Below, one piece after another: positions 52,615 through 62,492 of a stretch of DNA of 64,000 nucleotides. Below the pieces are notes generated by a model. The model did not search any database, was not told the origin of the DNA, and saw nothing but the letters and a program-made list of their open reading frames with translations. How positions within the stretch are numbered: position 1 is the first letter of the stretch; every line of letters begins with the position of its first letter. Made by a program: the position numbers and the translations under genes. Source of the stretch: Flavobacterium caeni (GTDB taxonomy: Bacteria > Bacteroidota > Bacteroidia > Flavobacteriales > Flavobacteriaceae); NCBI RefSeq assembly GCF_900101895.1, contig NZ_FMVF01000003.1, forward strand, positions 328,699 through 392,698, given 5' to 3'.

Positions 52615-55600
52615 TCAATCTTCTTCGGGCACGGCTTCCTCGTCTTTCTTAAGGTCGCCCTTTTGCTCCTCTTTTTCCTTAGGCGTTTCGGTCTGGAAGT
52701 CGATGTAATTAGGGATTTCGGAATCGGGTACAAGCAGCGTAGGCTTGCTTTCGATTTCGATCTTCTGGCCCTTGAACAACTTGCTGATGAGCTGCGAGAA
52801 CGTGTTGAAGTCTACCTCGTAATTGATACCGATGCCCTGCGTATAGCCGATGCCCTCGCCGATGTAGTTGATGTCGTTCTCGCGGTTGAACACGCGCAGG
52901 TTCATTGTCCCGTCTTCGTTGACCCGGTACTGGATCTCTACGTCGCCCACCACCGCCGATTCGTTGATCCCGCCCACGGGAACGCCCAGTTTGCCGTTGA
53001 TCGTGATGCGCTCGGACACCTTGGTTGATACGGTCACACCTACCCTGCCGTCGGCTTCGGCGCCCGGGGTACGGTCGGCGGCCACCACGTCTACGCCAAT
53101 CTTGATCTTGTCGTCCTGGTCGCTGAACACATCGCCAAAAATGTCGCTGAACTTCTCGTACAGGTTGTTGGTGATCGACGACTGGTTGACGCCTTCGGGG
53201 CTCAGGAATCCACCCGTAGAAAGCAGCACCAGCGCCTGCTTCTGGCGGATGTCCTTGTCGTCGAGCTTGGTCTGTATTTCAGATTTGAGCACCGAGGAAA
53301 CTGTCGGGAAATTGATGTCGAAATTGGGCTCTGGACTGCTCAGGTTGCCTTTGAGACCGATGACCACTTCGGTAGGCACTTTTCTGTTGAACGATGGATT
53401 CTCGAGCAATACCGCCGGATTGGCCGTGGTGCGGTAAACCGCTTCGAGGTTCAGCACGGCGCGCATCGGATCGCCTTCCCAAGTGATCGAGCCGCCTTTC
53501 TTGACGTCAAATTTTTTGTTGATGAGCCCGCCATACCTAAAATTGTACGTTCCTTCGTAGGCCTGGAAATCGCCCCACATGTTAAAGTCGCCCAATGTAT
53601 TGATCTTGAACAACAACGACCCGAATCCCTTGCCCTTCATACCGTGCCCCGAATTGCGGTCGAGGATCACCTCGATATCGGCGTCGGGCGTGATGTCGAA
53701 ATCAAATTCGAGCTCTAGCCCGTTGTAGTCGCGTTTTTGCACGATGCCTTTTTTGAGGTTGTATTTCTCCTGCGCGGTGATGAAATGGATGTAGTTGCTT
53801 TCGGCCGTTCCTTCGGCGTCGTTGATCGGGATCTTGATGTGCGTGCCTTTTTCGGACTCGGCCACCACCTTAATGAACAACGCATCCACAGGGCCTTTGA
53901 CCAATGCCGTGCCATTCATGAACGCCGTCCCGAAATAGGCTGCGTCCTCGCTGTCTTCGGTATCAAGCGCGAGCAAACGATCGGTGTCGATGTTCAAATC
54001 GAGCTTCCAATCGCCAAAATTATTGTGTTCGATGTGCCCGTACAAATTGCCCTTGGTCTTGTACTTGGTGTCTTCGATTTCGATGTTGCGGAACAAAAAG
54101 CGGCGCTCGGTCACATCGACCACCGCGCCCTGCTCGATCGCGTAATCGGTGTTCAGGTACGGAATGCCCATGCCCGCGTCGCGCACGAACAAGCGGCCGT
54201 TCACCGCCAAGTCGTTTGCGCTGCCACCAATGTTGGCGCGTCCCGACGCAAACCCGCGGATGTCCGACAAAACCCCGGCACCAATCGACCCGAGCACGCC
54301 CAGGTTGAAATCCTCGAAATTAAGATCCAAATCCAGGTTGGTCTTTTGGTCGGCGATCTCGACCTCGCCCTGGGCCGTAAACGATTCGACGTTTTGGTTC
54401 TCGATACTCGAATCTACGTAAAACTTGCGCAGCTTTTCGTCGCCCGCAATCGTAAGATCCATGACGCCCAATGCGACGCCGTTCAAATACAGGTTTTCGA
54501 TGGTGACCTTGGCCGTGGGCTGGTACACCGCGTTGTTTTCCTTGAAATTGATCACGCCGTCCATGTGCCCGGCCATCGTAAACTTGCCCAGCGACGGCAT
54601 CAGCTTGTCGAGCTCGACATCGGTAAACCGCAGCGTGAGGTCTTTTTTGTTTTTGCTTTGGAGCAAGCCCGAGAGTTCAATTTTCTGGCCCTCGTGCGAC
54701 AATACCACATTGTCGATCGCAAAATTCTGAAGCGATTTGTCGAACACCACTTTGTTGTCATCGGCGTCTTGTTCGTTCAAGAACCACAGGTTTTGTTTGA
54801 ATTGCAGTTCCGATTTTTGGATCCCGACGACACTCTGTTTGCTCTTGTCGATCGTATGGTACAGGTTCAGGTTGTAGAAATCCTCGGCCTTGTCGCCGCC
54901 CTTGAACTCCGTACGCAGGAACAATGTGTCCTTGGTTGTGACGTTGACGAGGCTAAAATCGGATATCTTGTACTGCTTGGTCTTGATGCTGTCGAGCGAG
55001 ATATAGGCATTGTACAACGGGTTCTTGTTGTCCAGATCGATGCGGATACTGTCGAACACATTCTCGAACGCCGTGATCTTGGGTGAGCGGAAATTGAGCT
55101 TGAAATCGTTGTTGTCGGCGTTGATGCTGCCCCTGAAACTGGTGTTGTTGCCGATGTTGATGCCAGGATAAAAAATCTCGACGATCTTGTTGTAAATCTT
55201 GAAATCGAATTTGAGGAACTGCCCTTTCTTGACCTTGTTCGGCGAATAGTTGGCATACAGGCTGCCCAATGAATTCTCGACCATTTTTTGCAACTGACCG
55301 AACTCGAACTTGCCCACGATCTTGCCGTCGATGATATCGGGCGAATTGATCGAAATGGTGCGCACACGGCCTTCGTCGAACGAAGAACGCACCGTAAAGT
55401 CGTCAAAATAATAGGTGTCTTTCGAATTCTGGTACGACGTTTCGTTGATGAACACATCGCCCTGCAAATTGTCGAGCGAATTGCCCGAGATCTTCATTTG
55501 CACGTCGCCTTTAAAAATCGATACCGAATCCTTGACGAACTTCAGCTTGCTCAAATCGGCATAATCGACCTTGGTATGGAAGTCGTAGGCGTATTCTTTT

Positions 55601-57162
55601 TTGCTGAAATTCACCTGCCCCTCGAAATCCATGAACAGGTTCGGATCGTTGACATACACCTCGCCCTTGAAGAACGGCTTCTTGAAGCTGCCGTCTACGA
55701 CGATACGGCTGTAGGTGTAATTGCGGTAGTGGATTTTGTGGATGTCGCCCGAGAAACGCGTATCGAGGTATTGCTCGGTAAAACCCTTGCCGTCTACGTC
55801 TACGTTGAGCGACACGCGGCCCACATCGGTACGCTCGAGGAAATTGCCAAGGTCGAAATTATCCATGACGATCGTACCCACATAGGTCGCATTGTCGATG
55901 TTGTCGATGTCGGTCATCGTGAGCTCGCTCTTGACGTTACCGAGCGCCGTACGCAAAAAGAAGTCGGTGTCGATGGTCTTGGCCGTGATCTCGGCACGCC
56001 CCGAAAGGTTGAAATTGCCCAGTTTGGAAAGCGACGATGGCAGTTTCTTGCCAAGCACATTGGGCAACAGCGACGTCAAATCGGCGTAGTTCGACGACAC
56101 GCGCGAAAAATCGCCGTTCATGTAAAAAAACTGGTCCTGGTCTTCCTTGCCGAACAAGTTCTTGAAGTTGACGTTGCCCACGATTTGCGACCCTTTGTCG
56201 TCTTCGAGCCTGAGCTTGGTGGCCGTCAAATCGTTGAGCGTTCCGGTCACGGTCGACCGCAGCTTGAATTTTTTGTCCTTGCCCAATTCCTTGTAAAAAT
56301 GCCGGATGTCGTTGCTCGACAGCAGCGCATCGTCTACACGGATGTCGAATTTCACCTTGTTGTTGAAGTCGGCGAAATCCTTGCGGTTGTAATTCAGGAT
56401 CACCTGCCCCTTGACAAACGATTCCTTGGTGAGCAAATCGAGGTTCTCGAGCCTGATGTTGCGCTTGGTGTAGGCAAACTTGGCCTTGAGATCGGTCACG
56501 TACAACCCGCGGTGGTCGAGCGCGGCCATCTTCTTGATGTCCATGTTTACGTTGGGCCCAAGGATCTGGAAGTTGGCGATTTCTGAATTGATGTACCGCA
56601 AATCAAGATCTACCGGATTCGGGCGGTTCTCGTCGAGCATGATAAAGCGCGAACGCGTAAAATAGGCCTTCTCGGCTTTCATCAAAAACTTTTTGCCCGA
56701 CGACGGTTCATCGGAATCGAACAACGCGACAAACCGATCGAGGTTGGTGTCCTCCTCGCCTTTGTACTGCTTGAGGTTGAAAACCAGCCCGTCCATACGG
56801 ATGGTGCCGAACAGCAAATCGCCGTCGATCATTTGCTTGAGATCGAGGATGTTGGTCTTGATACGGTCGGCAAAAATAAGCGTATCCTTGTGGTGGTCAC
56901 GTATCATGACGCCTTTGAGCTTGACCCCGCCAAAGATGGTCACGGCCACTTGGTCTACACGGATATCGGTCTTGAAATCTTCGTTAAGCCGGTCGGTCGC
57001 ATAGGTCGCGATGCGCGTTTGTACCGAGGGCAAACTGAGCGCGATGCCCACACCCAGCAGCAACAAAATCAAAAAAAGCAGCAGCCACAACAGGACATTC
57101 CTGATTTTTCGGCCGCGGGACGGCTTCTTTTTTGGCGGGGCTGTGGTTTCGTTCGGTTCCAA
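52615..57162 (-). CDS. tamB: TamB/DUF490-family translocation and assembly module protein
   Basis: 1515 residues. N-terminal membrane helix (IRNVLLWLLLFLILLLLGVGI) after a basic, proline-rich cytoplasmic start; then a very long beta-rich, periplasm-spanning groove domain of AsmA-like repeats; C-terminal DUF490 (about 1050-1450) with FSDIFGDVFSDQDDKIKIGV. Lipid or outer-membrane-protein transport between membranes. The only usable start is TTG (57162): no ATG or GTG occurs before the membrane helix and a stop lies upstream. Divergent from tsaD. Confidence 0.87.
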   Translation of the reverse strand: MEPNETTAPPKKKPSRGRKIRNVLLWLLLFLILLLLGVGIALSLPSVQTRIATYATDRLNEDFKTDIRVDQVAVTIFGGVKLKGVMIRDHHKDTLIFADRIKTNILDLKQMIDGDLLFGTIRMDGLVFNLKQYKGEEDTNLDRFVALFDSDEPSSGKKFLMKAEKAYFTRSRFIMLDENRPNPVDLDLRYINSEIANFQILGPNVNMDIKKMAALDHRGLYVTDLKAKFAYTKRNIRLENLDLLTKESFVKGQVILNYNRKDFADFNNKVKFDIRVDDALLSSNDIRHFYKELGKDKKFKLRSTVTGTLNDLTATKLRLEDDKGSQIVGNVNFKNLFGKEDQDQFFYMNGDFSRVSSNYADLTSLLPNVLGKKLPSSLSKLGNFNLSGRAEITAKTIDTDFFLRTALGNVKSELTMTDIDNIDNATYVGTIVMDNFDLGNFLERTDVGRVSLNVDVDGKGFTEQYLDTRFSGDIHKIHYRNYTYSRIVVDGSFKKPFFKGEVYVNDPNLFMDFEGQVNFSKKEYAYDFHTKVDYADLSKLKFVKDSVSIFKGDVQMKISGNSLDNLQGDVFINETSYQNSKDTYYFDDFTVRSSFDEGRVRTISINSPDIIDGKIVGKFEFGQLQKMVENSLGSLYANYSPNKVKKGQFLKFDFKIYNKIVEIFYPGINIGNNTSFRGSINADNNDFKLNFRSPKITAFENVFDSIRIDLDNKNPLYNAYISLDSIKTKQYKISDFSLVNVTTKDTLFLRTEFKGGDKAEDFYNLNLYHTIDKSKQSVVGIQKSELQFKQNLWFLNEQDADDNKVVFDKSLQNFAIDNVVLSHEGQKIELSGLLQSKNKKDLTLRFTDVELDKLMPSLGKFTMAGHMDGVINFKENNAVYQPTAKVTIENLYLNGVALGVMDLTIAGDEKLRKFYVDSSIENQNVESFTAQGEVEIADQKTNLDLDLNFEDFNLGVLGSIGAGVLSDIRGFASGRANIGGSANDLAVNGRLFVRDAGMGIPYLNTDYAIEQGAVVDVTERRFLFRNIEIEDTKYKTKGNLYGHIEHNNFGDWKLDLNIDTDRLLALDTEDSEDAAYFGTAFMNGTALVKGPVDALFIKVVAESEKGTHIKIPINDAEGTAESNYIHFITAQEKYNLKKGIVQKRDYNGLELEFDFDITPDADIEVILDRNSGHGMKGKGFGSLLFKINTLGDFNMWGDFQAYEGTYNFRYGGLINKKFDVKKGGSITWEGDPMRAVLNLEAVYRTTANPAVLLENPSFNRKVPTEVVIGLKGNLSSPEPNFDINFPTVSSVLKSEIQTKLDDKDIRQKQALVLLSTGGFLSPEGVNQSSITNNLYEKFSDIFGDVFSDQDDKIKIGVDVVAADRTPGAEADGRVGVTVSTKVSERITINGKLGVPVGGINESAVVGDVEIQYRVNEDGTMNLRVFNRENDINYIGEGIGYTQGIGINYEVDFNTFSQLISKLFKGQKIEIESKPTLLVPDSEIPNYIDFQTETPKEKEEQKGDLKKDEEAVPEED

Positions 57163-57201
57163 AAATAATTGCGTTGGCGCGCGCAGCTGGCTAAAATTGC
57201 T

Positions 57202-57209
57202 TAATTTTG
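57202..57209 (+). promoter_or_regulatory. -7 promoter box (TAATTTTG) for tsaD
   Basis: Exact TAnnTTTG match about 50 bp before the tsaD start; -33 element not clear. Confidence 0.45.
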
Positions 57210-57229
57210 TGGGCCTTCCTGAGGCTCGT

Positions 57230-57237
57230 CAAATATA
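57230..57237 (-). promoter_or_regulatory. -7 promoter box (TATATTTG) for tamB
   Basis: Exact TAnnTTTG match on the minus strand, giving a tamB leader of about 60 bases; overlaps the tsaD leader. Confidence 0.4.
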
Positions 57238-57259
57238 ATCCAAAATTCCGTGCATTTTT

Positions 57260-58282
57260 ATGCAAAAAAGTCCTGTTTTTATATTGGCTATCGAAAGTTC
57301 GTGCGATGATACCGCGGCGGCCGTCCTACAAAACGACAAAGTGCTGTCGAATGTTGTGGCCAACCAGGCGATCCACAACCAATATGGCGGCGTGGTACCC
57401 GAGCTGGCTTCGCGTGCGCACCAGCAAAACATTGTGCCCGTGATCGATGCGGCGCTCAAAAAGGCGGGCGTGGCCAAAGCCGATTTGTCGGCCGTGGCTT
57501 TTACGCAAGGCCCGGGATTGATGGGATCGTTGCTCGTGGGCACCTCGTTTGCCAAGTCGTTGTCGATGGCGCTCGACGTTCCGCTGATTGCCGTCAACCA
57601 CATGCAGGCGCACGTGTTGGCGCATTTCATCGACGAGGACGGTTTCGACAAACCAGAATTCCCGTTTTTGGCGCTCACGATTTCGGGCGGACATACACAA
57701 ATTGTCAAGGTCAACGGTTTTTTTGACATGGAAATCATCGGCGAAACCACCGACGACGCCGTGGGAGAAGCATTCGACAAATCGGCCAAGATACTAGGTT
57801 TGCCCTATCCGGGCGGGCCGCTGGTCGACAAATACGCGCAGCTCGGCAACCCCAAAGCATTTGCTTTTACCAAGCCCAAAGTGCCCGGACTCGATTTTAG
57901 TTTTTCGGGCCTCAAGACGGCGATCCTGTATTTTATCCAAAAGAATGTGGCCGAGAATCCCAATTTTATCGAAGAAAACCGCGACGACATTTGCGCGTCG
58001 ATCCAACACACGATCATCGGGATTTTGATGGACAAGATCAAACAGGCCGCAGACCAAACCGGCATCAAGCAGGTGGCCATCGGCGGCGGCGTATCGGCCA
58101 ACTCTGGTATCCGGCAGGCCATGAAGGATGCCGAAGCGTTGTACGGCTGGAAGACGTTCATCCCCAAATTCGAATACACGACCGACAATGCCGCAATGAT
58201 CGGCATCGTGGGCTACCAGAAATTCCTGTCACACCATTTTGAAACCGCAAACGTGGCGGCCAAGGCACGGATCGCGTTCTGA
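57260..58282 (+). CDS. tsaD: tRNA N6-adenosine threonylcarbamoyltransferase TsaD
   Basis: 340 residues. ILAIESSCDDTAAAVL at the start, NHMQAHVLAH (metal histidines), LTISGGHTQIVKV and GGGVSANSGIRQ are diagnostic of TsaD/Kae1. With TsaB/C/E (not in the window) makes t6A37 of ANN-decoding tRNAs. Its stop overlaps the rsmE start (TGATG). Confidence 0.96.
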   Translation: MQKSPVFILAIESSCDDTAAAVLQNDKVLSNVVANQAIHNQYGGVVPELASRAHQQNIVPVIDAALKKAGVAKADLSAVAFTQGPGLMGSLLVGTSFAKSLSMALDVPLIAVNHMQAHVLAHFIDEDGFDKPEFPFLALTISGGHTQIVKVNGFFDMEIIGETTDDAVGEAFDKSAKILGLPYPGGPLVDKYAQLGNPKAFAFTKPKVPGLDFSFSGLKTAILYFIQKNVAENPNFIEENRDDICASIQHTIIGILMDKIKQAADQTGIKQVAIGGGVSANSGIRQAMKDAEALYGWKTFIPKFEYTTDNAAMIGIVGYQKFLSHHFETANVAAKARIAF

Positions 58283-58986
58283 TGCAACTGTTCTACAACC
58301 CCAACCTTTCGACCGAATCGAAATCGTTTGTCTTTGACCGCGAAGAAAGCAAACACATCGTTAAAGTGTTGCGAAAAAAAAACGGCGATAACTTGTTTGT
58401 CACCAATGGATTGGGTTATTTGTTCAAAACCGAAATTACCCTTGCTTCAGATTCAAAATGTACGGTTGCCATCGTGTCGTTCCAGCGGCAAGAACCACTG
58501 CCGTATCAACTGCATCTGGCCGTGACGCCTACCAAAATGAACGACCGTTACGAGTGGTTTTTAGAAAAGGCGACCGAAATCGGCATTACAGCAATCACAC
58601 CCATCATTTGCGACCATTCCGAACGCACCCAGCTCAAGCTTGACCGGATGGAGAAAATCCTGCAATCGGCCATGAAGCAATCGCTGCATTGCTACCTGCC
58701 GAAACTACACGAGCCGGTATCGTTCAAGGAATTCGTCAAACAAAATCGCGACGGCCAATTGTTCATCGCCCATTGCGAGGAAACCGACAAAAAATCGCTC
58801 AAATCGCAACTGCAAACCCGCACCGATGTCACAATATTGATTGGCCCCGAAGGCGATTTTTCGACCAAGGAAATCCAAACGGCGCTCGAAAATAAATTTG
58901 TTCCTGTATCTTTGGGCAACACGCGTTTGCGTACCGAAACCGCTGCGGTGGTTGCGTGCCACAGTGTTGCTTTTACCAACGAATGA
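58282..58986 (+). CDS. rsmE: 16S rRNA m3U1498 methyltransferase RsmE
   Basis: 234 residues of the SPOUT class: MQLFYNPNL at the start, EESKHIVKVLRKK (PUA-like part), KMNDRYEWFLEKATEIGI, LIGPEGDFSTKEI and SLGNTRLRTETAAV (the knot). Methylates U1498 of 16S rRNA. Translationally coupled on both sides (TGATG, ATGA). Confidence 0.93.
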   Translation: MQLFYNPNLSTESKSFVFDREESKHIVKVLRKKNGDNLFVTNGLGYLFKTEITLASDSKCTVAIVSFQRQEPLPYQLHLAVTPTKMNDRYEWFLEKATEIGITAITPIICDHSERTQLKLDRMEKILQSAMKQSLHCYLPKLHEPVSFKEFVKQNRDGQLFIAHCEETDKKSLKSQLQTRTDVTILIGPEGDFSTKEIQTALENKFVPVSLGNTRLRTETAAVVACHSVAFTNE

Positions 58987-59624
58987 CTATGAAAAGATTG
59001 TTGCTTTTATTACTGATCGCTTTCAACGCACAAGCCCAGGAAATCGCCCTGCTCAAATACCACGGCGGCGGCGACTGGTACGCCAACCCTACTTCGCTGC
59101 CGAATCTGATCAAATTCTGCAACCAGAACATCCAGACGCGCATCAAGGCCAAACCCGCCACGGTCGAGCCGTCGAGCCCCGATTTGCTGTCGTACCCCTA
59201 TGTACACATGACCGGTCACGGCAACGTGGTGTTCAGCGATGCCGATGTGGTGAATTTGCGACAATACCTTGCCGCGGGCGGCTTTTTGCACATCGACGAC
59301 AACTACGGCATGGACCAGTACATCCGCAAGGAAATCAAGAAGATTTTCCCGGGCAACGACCTGGTCGAGCTGCCTTCGACGCATGCGATTTTCCAAAAGC
59401 CCAATCCGTTTCCCGCAGGGCTGCCCAAAATACACGAACACGACGGCAAACGGCCGCAAGCGTTCGGGATTTTTGTCGAAGGGCGATTGGTATTGCTGTA
59501 CACCTACGAAACCGACCTGGGCGACGGATGGGAAGATCCCGAGGTGAACAACGACCCCGCCGAGGTACGGCAAAAAGCGCTCAAGATGGGCGCCAACATC
59601 ATCGCCTATATTTTTGCCAACTGA
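58983..59624 (+). CDS. DUF4159 secreted protein
   Basis: 213 residues. The ATG at 58983 overlaps the rsmE stop as ATGA (MTMKRLLLLLL); a second ATG at 58989 is equally possible. Signal peptide (KRLLLLLLIAFNAQAQ), then LLKYHGGGDWYANP, YVHMTGHGNVVFSDAD, LRQYLAAGGFLHIDD and YETDLGDGWED, as in DUF4159 proteins, glutamine-amidotransferase-like. Function unknown; periplasmic or outer face. Confidence 0.85.
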   Translation: MTMKRLLLLLLIAFNAQAQEIALLKYHGGGDWYANPTSLPNLIKFCNQNIQTRIKAKPATVEPSSPDLLSYPYVHMTGHGNVVFSDADVVNLRQYLAAGGFLHIDDNYGMDQYIRKEIKKIFPGNDLVELPSTHAIFQKPNPFPAGLPKIHEHDGKRPQAFGIFVEGRLVLLYTYETDLGDGWEDPEVNNDPAEVRQKALKMGANIIAYIFAN

Positions 59625-59649
59625 AAAGTTTTAGTATCTTCACGGTAAA

Positions 59650-60747
59650 ATGAACCCGATGACCTCTCAAACGATCGCCTCAGGGATTGTCAAAGCCGTG
59701 GCCGTGATTGCCGGCGTTTGCCTTGCGGGCTACCTGTTGTTTCAAATCCAGGCGGTACTGGTTTACCTGATTGTCGCGCTGATCACCACGCTCATCGGGC
59801 TGCCGATGCTGAATTTTTTCCAGCGCAAACTCAAATTCAACAACATTTTTGCGACCATCGCCACCGTATTGGTCTTTGTCCTGATCCTGGCCGGATTCGT
59901 CATGATGTTCATTCCGCTGGTATCGTCGCAGGGCCAGAATTTGTCGCTGCTGCAAACGGCCGAAATCGAAAAAAACCTCACCGAACTCATAGGGCAAATC
60001 GGCGTGTTTCTCGAAAGCCACAACATCGATTCAGAGAATTTGCTCAAGGAAGCCAACATCGGGTCGAAGCTCAATTTGTCGTTCATCCCGAATTTCCTCA
60101 ACGGATTGCTGGGTACAATCGGCAGTTTTGGCGTGGGGCTGGCCTCGGTGCTGTTCATCACGTTTTTCTTTTTGAAAGACCGCGCGCTGTTCGTACGTGG
60201 CGCGCGCAGGCTCATTCCCGATTCGCACGAAGAGCAAATCCTCAATTCGCTCGACAAAATCAACCATTTGCTCACACGTTACTTTGTGGGATTGGCGCTG
60301 CAACTGTTGATTATCTTCATTCTGTACTTGATCGTACTGCTTATTTTTGGCGTAGAGAACGCGCTCGTGATTGCATTTTTGTGCGCCGTACTCAACATCA
60401 TTCCGTATATCGGGCCGCTCATCGGCTCGGTGCTTGCGGCCCTACTGACGATGATCAGCAACATCGGTGGCGATTTCCAGACCGAGATTTTGCCGACGAC
60501 CATTTATGTGATGATCGGGTTTTGGATCGTACAGGTGATCGACAACAACGTTTCGTCGCCGCTTATTTTTTCGAACAGCGTCAAATCGCATCCGCTCGAA
60601 ATCTTTTTGGTGATCCTGGCCGCAGGCTCCTTATTTGGCGTGATCGGCATGATCGCGGCCGTACCGATGTATACGATACTCAAGGTGATCGCGAAGGAGT
60701 TTTTCCCAGATAATCCGGTCGTCAGGTTGCTGACCAAAGACATTTGA
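59650..60747 (+). CDS. AI-2E (PerM-like) family transporter
   Basis: 365 residues with about eight membrane helices. Segments VYLIVALITTLIGLPMLNFF, ITFFFLKDRALF and LCAVLNIIPYIGPLIGSVLA are characteristic of the AI-2E/TqsA/PerM family. Substrates vary (AI-2 export, Na+/H+ exchange). Its stop overlaps the next start as TGATG. Confidence 0.9.
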   Translation: MNPMTSQTIASGIVKAVAVIAGVCLAGYLLFQIQAVLVYLIVALITTLIGLPMLNFFQRKLKFNNIFATIATVLVFVLILAGFVMMFIPLVSSQGQNLSLLQTAEIEKNLTELIGQIGVFLESHNIDSENLLKEANIGSKLNLSFIPNFLNGLLGTIGSFGVGLASVLFITFFFLKDRALFVRGARRLIPDSHEEQILNSLDKINHLLTRYFVGLALQLLIIFILYLIVLLIFGVENALVIAFLCAVLNIIPYIGPLIGSVLAALLTMISNIGGDFQTEILPTTIYVMIGFWIVQVIDNNVSSPLIFSNSVKSHPLEIFLVILAAGSLFGVIGMIAAVPMYTILKVIAKEFFPDNPVVRLLTKDI

Positions 60748-61916
60748 TGACGCTGCTCGATCCCAAAGTCCAGCAATTCATCGACGCGCACGTTGGCGCC
60801 AACCTCACCGCCCTTGCGCTGCGCAAGAACCCGTTCCCTGAAGTCGATTGGACATCGATCCTGAACCAAATAGCGGCCAAGACCAAGGCCAAGGACAAGC
60901 TGCCGACGTGGTTTGCTACGCCCGGCATCGTGTATCCGTCGAAGATTTCGGTCGAACAAACGTCGTCCGAAAAAACCGCGCGCTATAAATCGGGATTGGT
61001 AACAGGGCAAAGCCTGATCGACATGACGGGCGGCTTTGGCGTAGACGATTTTTATTTCGCAAAACGTATCGACAAGGTCGTGCATTGCGAAATGAATACC
61101 GAACTTTCGGACATCGTCAAACAAAACCTCGGGCGGCTTGGCGTGGCCAACATCGATTGTATTTGTGGCGACAGCGCGCAAATCCTCAAAGTACTCGGTC
61201 GTCCGTTCGACTGGCTCTACATCGATCCTTCGCGCCGCAGCGAATCCAAGGGAAAGGTTTTTATGCTCGCCGATTGTTTGCCCAATGTACCCGATTTGCT
61301 CGACTTTTATTTCGCCTATGCGCCCAACATCCTTATCAAGACCGCGCCCCTACTCGATCTTTCGGCCGGGCTTCGCGAACTCAAGAACGTTCGCGGGATC
61401 CATGTGGTGGCCCTCGAGGGCGAAGTCAAGGAATTGCTTTGGCTGCTCGAAAAAGGCTACGACGGGCCCATCGGCATAGAAACCGTCAATCTGGTCAAGG
61501 ACGGTGCCGAACGTTTTGGTTTTGAATGGGGCCAAGCCGTCACGCCGAGTTATGGGTCGGTGCAAAAGTACCTTTACGAACCCAATGCCGCAGTCTTGAA
61601 ATCGGGCGGATTCGATCAGGTATCGGCGCAATTGGGGCTCGAGAAACTGCATCCACATTCGCATTTGTACACCTCAGACCAACGTATCGGTTTCCCGGGA
61701 CGGTCGTTCGAAGTCAAGCAAGTGATCGACTACGGCAAAAAAGAAATGAAGCAGCACCTCGAAGCAAAGAAAGCCAACATCACCGTGCGCAACTTTCCCG
61801 AAACGGTCGAAAACATCCGAAAAAAACACAAAATCAAGGACGGCGGCACCGATTATTGTTTTTTTACGACCGATTTGAATAACCGCAAAATAGTCTTAAT
61901 TTGCGCCAAAATTTAA
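60747..61916 (+). CDS. Class I SAM methyltransferase with THUMP-like domain
   Basis: 389 residues from the ATG at 60747. Motif I LIDMTGGFGVDDFYFAKR, acidic HCEMNTEL, motif IV YIDPSRR, with a C-terminal THUMP-like region (VRNFPETVENIRKKHKIKDG). Nucleic-acid, probably tRNA or rRNA, methyltransferase of unassigned target, common in Bacteroidota. In the same coupled run as rsmE and tsaD, so RNA modification is a coherent theme. Confidence 0.83.
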   Translation: MTLLDPKVQQFIDAHVGANLTALALRKNPFPEVDWTSILNQIAAKTKAKDKLPTWFATPGIVYPSKISVEQTSSEKTARYKSGLVTGQSLIDMTGGFGVDDFYFAKRIDKVVHCEMNTELSDIVKQNLGRLGVANIDCICGDSAQILKVLGRPFDWLYIDPSRRSESKGKVFMLADCLPNVPDLLDFYFAYAPNILIKTAPLLDLSAGLRELKNVRGIHVVALEGEVKELLWLLEKGYDGPIGIETVNLVKDGAERFGFEWGQAVTPSYGSVQKYLYEPNAAVLKSGGFDQVSAQLGLEKLHPHSHLYTSDQRIGFPGRSFEVKQVIDYGKKEMKQHLEAKKANITVRNFPETVENIRKKHKIKDGGTDYCFFTTDLNNRKIVLICAKI

Positions 61917-61919
61917 CCG

Positions 61920-62492
61920 ATGAGATTTCTTGCCGTTGCCGCGCTGTTTTACTGCGGTCTTGCTTTTGCCCAAAAACCCTGTGATTTTAGCGTCAACGTG
62001 ACCGATTCAACGGGTACGTACAAGGCCACCAAGGAAGTACTTTTGTACGAGAAGAACTTTGCGGGCCATGCGTCGTATATGTTCGCTTCGATTGCCGTGA
62101 CCGACGGGCTGCCGACACTCAATTTACAATTGCTCGAAAAAAGCCAGGAGTTCATCAAGGCGCGTTGTTTTGATGCGGGTTCTAAGTTGTACCTGCAGCT
62201 CGAAAACGGCAAAATCGTCACGCTGTTGCACCTGCCCAAGGAAAGCTGCGGATCGATGGTGCGCGACGACAACGGGTTCAACAACCGCATCCTCACGGGC
62301 CATTTCCTGTTCAAGAAAGACGATGCAGACTTCTTAAAAACGTCGCCCATCTCGCTCCTGCGCATCAAGTTTGCGACCGAAGCCACCGACTACATCATGC
62401 GTCCGGCATTCAAGGCGGAGATAGACAACCAGTTGTACCAGCCGGCGAGCTATTTTGTCGATTATTACCACTGCATCAACGCGAGCAAGTAA
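61920..62492 (+). CDS. Secreted protein of unknown function
   Basis: 190 residues. Clear signal peptide (MRFLAVAALFYCGLAFAQ), then a globular domain with SVNVTDSTGTYKATKEVLLYE. No motif I can name. Last gene of the tsaD run (3 bp after the methyltransferase stop); convergent with the VanX-like gene with no gap. Confidence 0.75.
   Translation: MRFLAVAALFYCGLAFAQKPCDFSVNVTDSTGTYKATKEVLLYEKNFAGHASYMFASIAVTDGLPTLNLQLLEKSQEFIKARCFDAGSKLYLQLENGKIVTLLHLPKESCGSMVRDDNGFNNRILTGHFLFKKDDADFLKTSPISLLRIKFATEATDYIMRPAFKAEIDNQLYQPASYFVDYYHCINASK

Noticed and set aside
52187..52618. Minus-strand frame of 143 codons between pfkA and tamB
   Set aside because: Translation of the tandem and degenerate CGCAAAG repeats.
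53737..55086. Plus-strand frame of 449 codons opposite tamB (with a similar one at 55288-56586)
   Set aside because: Long antisense frames are expected here from codon bias; the sense strand has an unbroken 1515-residue TamB with membrane anchor and DUF490.
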